Notes under the pieces: generated by a model
Told to the model about the DNA's origin: nothing
The model's database searches: none
What the model saw: only the letters and a program-made list of their open reading frames with translations
NCBI GenBank assembly: GCA_045586785.1
Contig: JAZNBA010000067.1
Location: 1-16,432, forward strand
DNA: 16,432 nucleotides
Source of the DNA: UMGS1002 sp045586785
GTDB lineage: Bacteria > Bacillota > Clostridia > Oscillospirales > CAG-272
Direction: 5' to 3'
Program-made: the position numbers and the translations under genes
Part shown: in pieces, positions 12,662 through 16,432 of the stretch
Position numbering within the stretch: the stretch's first letter is position 1
Layout: every line of letters begins with the position of its first letter

Positions 12662-14446
12662 TTGAAAAAAAGATTATTTTGTGTTCCGATTTTTGCTTTG
12701 ATTTTAATATTGCTGTTACAATTGTGCTGCTGTAACAACGACAATAACAACGAAAATACCGACGACACCACCACGGACGAGTCATCCACCGTCGAGGATG
12801 TTCCCGAGGTCGTTCCAAAAAGATCAGAGCTAATAATTGACGGAAAAAGCAAGTTTGTTGTTGTTTCACAAAGAAACGAAAGCAGCAAAACTCCCAGAGC
12901 TTTGCTGATATCCAATTTCTTTCTTAATATGTGTGCACTGTCCTCGTCCGCGCCGGGAACAAAGGATGCGCCCAAGCTCAAGATAGATGAGGATTTCGTC
13001 AGATCGCAATTTGAAGACACCACTATTGTCAGCGTAGGACAAACGGATCTGGAAGAAGCAAAGCAAGTTTACAGCGAAATAAGCTTTAACGAATACGGCT
13101 ACAGAGTGGTAAACGGACATATCGTAATATACGGATACACTACATATCTTTTACAGAAAGCGGCAAATGATTTTGCAACGGTAATGAACAGACATATGGC
13201 TATTAATGAAAATGGTAACACCGAGTTGATTCTCGAAGCGGACTTTAACAAGAAATATACCGCAAATAATTGCTGGAACGAGCTTCCCAAGGTAGAATTC
13301 GGAAGCGATCTTAACGTATGTGATGACGGCGATGACGCGCTTCTGATAGTGGCGTCAAAGTGCACAGAGGCAGATTATAGAGGCTATCTTAAGAAATTGT
13401 CCGACAGCGGTTTTGCTGAATTTTCAACAAATGAAATAAAAAACAATCTGTTTGCAACATATACAAAAAACGATCTGACAGTAGATGCCTGGTTCACGCC
13501 CGAGGACAGCACGGTACGCGTTACTCTGCAAAAGGGTTTTGACAACATCTCACCTGCCAAATACGATTATACCAAGATCTGCAATTCAAGTCTTACACTT
13601 ATAGGCTCGCCCTCCGACGATACGGGAATGTGCCTGTTGTTCAAGCTCGAGGACGGAAGATTTGTCGTCATCGACGGCGGATCAAGATGGCCCTCCAGCA
13701 AAATGGACCAGCGCCTGTATGAGCAGCTGAAAAGCCAAGCCGAGGATGCTTCAAATATCGTTATTGCCTGCTGGATATTAACGCACTCCCATCAGGACCA
13801 TATTGCCGCGTTCCAGGGCTTTGCTCACAACTTCAAGGATGTATATTCTTCCACGGTCACTATCGAGAGCATTATGTTCAACTTTGCCGGCGACGATCAG
13901 GCAAGTGTGACCACACAGCAGCTCAGCGGCTCGGACAACGAAATACACAGCAGAGTAGAATCCGCGTTTGCAGACTCCAAGCTGTTCAAGCCCCACCCCG
14001 GCAACAAGATAAGCTTTGCCAATATGAAAATAGAAGTGCTGGGCACCCACGAGAGCTACATATTCAAAAGCTATCCCGAGGACTACAACGCTTGCTGTCT
14101 GTTCCTTAAAATAACCGTAGGCGATCAAGTGATAGGCATTCCAGCCGATTCCGATGCTACAAATAATAAGGTTATCGAGCAAATTTACGGTGATTATATT
14201 AAGTGCGATATTTTGCAGGTAGATCACCACGGAGGCTTTGGCGGTGTTTCGTCCACCAACCGACTGATGGCTCCCGAGATCTTGATCTTTTTCACCAACA
14301 GCACCAACTATGCAAAATATCAGACCTCATCCTACAACCAAGTGCTGCTGCAAAACGCAAACTTCAAGGAATCAATTTTGGTAGACCGCAAAATAATACA
14401 TATGCCCTTGCCTTACATCAGCGGAACAAGCACTGTTATAGAATAA
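12662..14446 (+). CDS. Exported ComEC-like MBL-fold lipoprotein
   Basis: A 594-aa protein starting at TTG 12662 behind AGAGGTGA; the earlier in-frame ATG at 12629 lacks a ribosome site. The N-terminal hydrophobic segment ends in LLLQLCCCNNDNNN, a lipoprotein-like end with three Cys (C22-C24). A Thr/Asp/Glu-rich linker and an unassigned domain of about 250 residues (YGYRVVNGHIVIYGYTTYLL) follow. The C-terminal domain is a metallo-beta-lactamase fold of the ComEC/Rec2 kind: WILTHSHQDHIAAF gives H375, H377, D379 and H380, VIGIPADSD gives the bridging Asp, and VDHHGG gives the last His. Metal sites look intact, so an extracellular hydrolase (nuclease or phosphodiesterase type) is likely. ComEC's membrane channel is absent. 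It lies downstream of the AraC gene, with its own TATAAT. Confidence 0.83.
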   Translation: MKKRLFCVPIFALILILLLQLCCCNNDNNNENTDDTTTDESSTVEDVPEVVPKRSELIIDGKSKFVVVSQRNESSKTPRALLISNFFLNMCALSSSAPGTKDAPKLKIDEDFVRSQFEDTTIVSVGQTDLEEAKQVYSEISFNEYGYRVVNGHIVIYGYTTYLLQKAANDFATVMNRHMAINENGNTELILEADFNKKYTANNCWNELPKVEFGSDLNVCDDGDDALLIVASKCTEADYRGYLKKLSDSGFAEFSTNEIKNNLFATYTKNDLTVDAWFTPEDSTVRVTLQKGFDNISPAKYDYTKICNSSLTLIGSPSDDTGMCLLFKLEDGRFVVIDGGSRWPSSKMDQRLYEQLKSQAEDASNIVIACWILTHSHQDHIAAFQGFAHNFKDVYSSTVTIESIMFNFAGDDQASVTTQQLSGSDNEIHSRVESAFADSKLFKPHPGNKISFANMKIEVLGTHESYIFKSYPEDYNACCLFLKITVGDQVIGIPADSDATNNKVIEQIYGDYIKCDILQVDHHGGFGGVSSTNRLMAPEILIFFTNSTNYAKYQTSSYNQVLLQNANFKESILVDRKIIHMPLPYISGTSTVIE

Positions 14447-14463
14447 CATCCAATAAAAAAAAT

Positions 14464-14511
14464 AAAAAGGTATGTTTTAAGCAAAAAGCTTGAAACATAC
14501 CTTTAATTTTT
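14464..14511. terminator. Bidirectional terminator
   Basis: AAAGGTATGTTTTAAGC, a five-A loop, then GCTTGAAACATACCTTT: about 17 bp with one G-T pair, bordered by A-rich and T-rich tracts. It sits between the convergent MBL lipoprotein gene and the anti-sigma gene ending at 14518. Confidence 0.82.
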
Positions 14512-14517
14512 ATACTC

Positions 14518-15546
14518 TTACGGCTGCGGCTTGGGTGATGCGGTTACAGCAGCGTCTTGATATGTCGCGGCATCACCGTAATAACGGTACTGCATATCTA
14601 CGCCCGCCACCGAAATCAGCCACGCATTATCCTGATCGCTGAGCTCCGCGCCTACTCCGACCCCGTATTTTTTTATGATAGACGAGGTTGGCGAATAATC
14701 AAATCTCAATTGGTAACCGTCCGCAAGCGTGACGGTCACGCGCCGTTCGGTCTGCTCGGACAGCGGCAGAGTGCCGTTTTTATACTGCTCGTCGTCGGCA
14801 AATATTCTCACCCAGTCTCTCCACGCATCCCTCTCCGTCATACCGCACAGTATCTTATACATGCGCTCCAACGACTCACCGTCGCGCAGTGTGACCGACT
14901 TGATTTTTATGCTGTCGCCAATATCCGTTTTGTCTATATCCGCGTCCTCAAATTTCACGGACACAATATCCTCCGCGCTCTCCACGCCGTAAATAATGCG
15001 AAGCGTGTCACTGTAATATATTTCCGACTCGGCATCAAGCGCCGCTATATCCGTGTCGGTAATGTAGCCGTACTCATACCAATATGAGGTCTGCCATCTG
15101 TCGGCAGACATAGGCTGTATCCACGACTCAAATTCCACCAAGCGCAAGCCATCGTCATTCTCCAAAATAAGACTTAAAAGCTCGTTTTGTCCCTTGATGC
15201 GGTAAAAACGCGCATCTCCGTGCTGTCGGTATAGCTCGCCGCGCCGCGACTTTATCATAGTTTCCTCATAAGGACTCACATCGACAAAAGCATAGCTTGC
15301 CATTTTGTCATCCACGCGCACCACGGTAAGCTGCAACGCATTTGTACTCACTCCCCACATATCCGACGGAGTGAAAAACCACATCGAAAATATCCCTACA
15401 CCAAACATCAAAATAATACTTGCCGCCGCTGTCAGCCACCGCCATGTCTTGCGCGGCGCACGCGACGCGGCGTTATACTCCGCCGCCTCGGCGATATAAT
15501 CGTCCGATATTTGCGAAACAGCCGTACTTATCATTTGTCTTATCAT
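14518..15546 (-). CDS. Membrane anti-sigma factor for the adjacent ECF sigma
   Basis: A 342-aa protein with a short cytoplasmic part (residues 1-35, MIRQMISTAVSQISDDYIAE), one transmembrane helix (about 36-60, LTAAASIILMFGVGIFSMWFF) and a 280-residue extracellular domain of mixed strands with no recognised family. Its ATG overlaps the sigma factor's TGA as ATGA, the usual translational coupling of a sigma and its anti-sigma. The open frame goes further upstream, but that is the shadow of the sigma gene. There is no zinc-binding HxxxCxxC motif in the short N-terminus, so it is not a ZAS-type anti-sigma. A role in holding the ECF factor until an envelope signal arrives is inferred from position and topology. 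The C-terminus ends in TASPKPQP. Confidence 0.85.
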   Translation of the reverse strand: MIRQMISTAVSQISDDYIAEAAEYNAASRAPRKTWRWLTAAASIILMFGVGIFSMWFFTPSDMWGVSTNALQLTVVRVDDKMASYAFVDVSPYEETMIKSRRGELYRQHGDARFYRIKGQNELLSLILENDDGLRLVEFESWIQPMSADRWQTSYWYEYGYITDTDIAALDAESEIYYSDTLRIIYGVESAEDIVSVKFEDADIDKTDIGDSIKIKSVTLRDGESLERMYKILCGMTERDAWRDWVRIFADDEQYKNGTLPLSEQTERRVTVTLADGYQLRFDYSPTSSIIKKYGVGVGAELSDQDNAWLISVAGVDMQYRYYGDAATYQDAAVTASPKPQP

Positions 15547-16100
15547 ACGTCGATCCCTCTCTCCTTCAAATATTCCCGCAACTTCTGCCGAGTCCGCGTC
15601 AGCCGTACCGCCACAAAATTTTTGCTTTTCCCCACCCTGCGCGCGATCTCCTCGGGTGAGTCGGAAAACCAATATCTGCGCACAAATATGACACGGCTCA
15701 GCACATCAAGCGTTCCGAGGAAGGCGTTTATGTACTCACCTGTCTGGCGGGCTGCGGCATCTGCTTCGGGTGAATCGGAAGCGAACAGACAATCCGACAG
15801 TTCGTCAAGTGCCACGTCATAAAAGCTGTTGCGCTTTTGCGCCGTGTTTTGATGATACTTTTTGATCGCCAGATTGCGCACAATGCGGCAAACATACGGC
15901 AAAAGTTTCCGGGGACGGTGGGGCGGTATGCTGTTCCACACGCCGAGATAGCTGTCGTTTACGCACTCCTCGGCATCGGCATCGTTGCCCAGAATATTGC
16001 GCGCCACACTATAGCACGCCGCGCCGTATTTGCGCTCAAGCTCTGCCAGCGCGGCTTCATTGCGCTCAAACAGCAATTCGATCATTCGGCTGTCATCCAT
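15543..16100 (-). CDS. ECF-type RNA polymerase sigma factor
   Basis: A 185-aa sigma-70 family factor with only regions 2 and 4. Region 2 holds DAEECVNDSYLGVWNSIPP and the YVCRIVRNLAIKKY segment (about residues 40-100). A linker is followed by region 4 (LSRVIFVRRYWFSDSPEEIARRVGKSKNFVAVRLTRTRQKL split over about residues 135-175), the -35-binding helix-turn-helix. GGGTGG before ATG 16100 is the ribosome site. The stop overlaps the start of the anti-sigma gene by 4 nt. It probably directs transcription of its own operon in response to envelope stress; upstream, TGTAAT and CGGTA on the minus strand near 16152-16128 are only a weak hint of an autoregulated promoter. Confidence 0.93.
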   Translation of the reverse strand: MDDSRMIELLFERNEAALAELERKYGAACYSVARNILGNDADAEECVNDSYLGVWNSIPPHRPRKLLPYVCRIVRNLAIKKYHQNTAQKRNSFYDVALDELSDCLFASDSPEADAAARQTGEYINAFLGTLDVLSRVIFVRRYWFSDSPEEIARRVGKSKNFVAVRLTRTRQKLREYLKERGIDV

Positions 16101-16432
16101 GCTTACACCACCCTTCTGACTATATACTACCGATTTGAGAGAGAAAATTACAGTATTAATAAAAATTTATTTTTCAAATTATCTTGTATTTCAAAATACA
16201 AGAATGGCATCTCATTCAATGTAGACACACGGCTTCAAGCCATCCATTAATTGGTATGGATCGGTGCTTCCCTCGGTGAACAATCTAATAAGACATCATG
16301 TTTTTACGCTAATAATCCTATAAGCAGTAGGGGCCGGCGCCCCCGACGACCCGAAGACATAGAGCTTAACTAAACTTCACGTTTTCGGGTCGCCGAGGCG
16401 CCGACCCCTACCACCTTGTTTCATCTAAAACT
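16101..16432. other. Gene-free end region with hairpin and paired palindromes
   Basis: No plausible gene is seen in these 332 bases on either strand. They hold the upstream region of the sigma gene, a perfect 9-bp hairpin CTTGTATTT-CA-AAATACAAG (16183-16202) and a GC-rich REP pair at 16327-16411. The AT-rich stretch between 16203 and 16326 shows only short inverted matches (for example TCCAT...ATGGA near 16241-16259). A small RNA cannot be excluded but is not supported. Confidence 0.5.
16327..16411. repeat. BIME-like pair of GTAG-headed palindromes
   Basis: Two arms of 28-29 nt face each other. The left arm (16327-16355) starts GTAGGGGCCGGCGCCCC, and the right arm (16384-16411) reads GTAGGGGTCGGCGCC on the opposite strand. 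Both continue to CGACCCGAA, so they form a long imperfect hairpin with a 28-nt loop. Each arm also folds alone (GGGGC-CGGC-GCCCC; GGGTCG...CGACCC) directly after GTAG. This matches the REP layout seen within the RAYT gene, with a different stem. Such units are typically spread by RAYT proteins. Confidence 0.7.

Noticed and set aside
13778..14230. 150-codon minus-strand frame within the MBL lipoprotein gene
   Set aside because: Antisense shadow; the plus-strand frame carries the metal-binding motifs.
16128..16152. ECF-type autoregulated promoter (TGTAAT ... CGGTA, minus strand)
   Set aside because: The spacing of 14 nt and the weak hexamers are below what I would call a promoter; kept only as a hint in the sigma entry.
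16183..16202. Hairpin CTTGTATTT/AAATACAAG as a terminator
   Set aside because: The stem is AT-rich and lacks a following T tract on either strand, and no gene ends there.
16203..16326. Possible small RNA or tRNA-like element
   Set aside because: No cloverleaf, promoter or terminator could be recognised; the inverted matches are too short.

Overview
The window looks like a chromosomal segment of an uncultured Gram-positive clostridium, most likely the Oscillospiraceae/Ruminococcaceae gut group. This rests on several things seen in the sequence: near-consensus sigma-A promoters (TTGACA-17-TATAAT appears three times), strong AGGAGG-type ribosome binding sites, a Firmicutes-type LexA box, an ECF sigma/anti-sigma pair, an HPr paralogue, an AlgI/AlgJ-type gene pair, Thr-rich surface linkers, and GTAG-headed REP palindromes. 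The assignment is inference; there is no rRNA or marker gene.

Layout. (1) 1-2060 is an AT-rich accessory stretch. An IS200-type element has inserted near the 3' end of a conserved hypothetical gene, next to a RAYT-type (REP-associated) tyrosine transposase gene. That gene carries two identical, inverted REP palindromes inside its own reading frame. (2) 2130-3930 holds a promoter, a DUF2156 gene and an overlapping GNAT gene, closed by a symmetric terminator. (3) 8093-3933 (minus) looks like one transcription unit: an AlgI-like MBOAT membrane protein, a large AlgJ/AlgX-like exported protein and an Rrf2 regulator. By eye the MBOAT lacks both conserved active-site histidines, and the partner has two SGNH-like domains that both lack the catalytic residues. 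(4) 8136-9014 holds two divergent genes: a small HTH protein with a LexA-like box between its -35 and -10, and an HPr-like protein that lacks the phosphorylated histidine. (5) 9020-14511 is a surface module. On the minus strand are an orphan solute-binding lipoprotein and a Thr-rich exported protein with a GGCGG C-terminal anchor; on the plus strand are an AraC regulator and a ComEC-like metallo-beta-lactamase lipoprotein. (6) 14518-16100 (minus) is an ECF sigma factor translationally coupled to its membrane anti-sigma factor. (7) 16101-16432 has no gene and ends in a pair of GTAG-headed palindromes arranged like a BIME.

How the parts may work together. The right two thirds is mostly envelope and signalling: a membrane pair related to O-acetylation machinery, a ligand-binding lipoprotein with a regulator next door, an exported MBL-fold protein and a cell-surface stress sigma factor. 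The left and right edges are shaped by single-strand (HUH/Y1) transposition: IS200, RAYT and REP palindromes. The strongest leads are the concerted active-site loss in the MBOAT/SGNH pair, the REP palindromes lodged in the RAYT coding sequence, and the SOS-box HTH gene. All alignments were done by eye without any database search.
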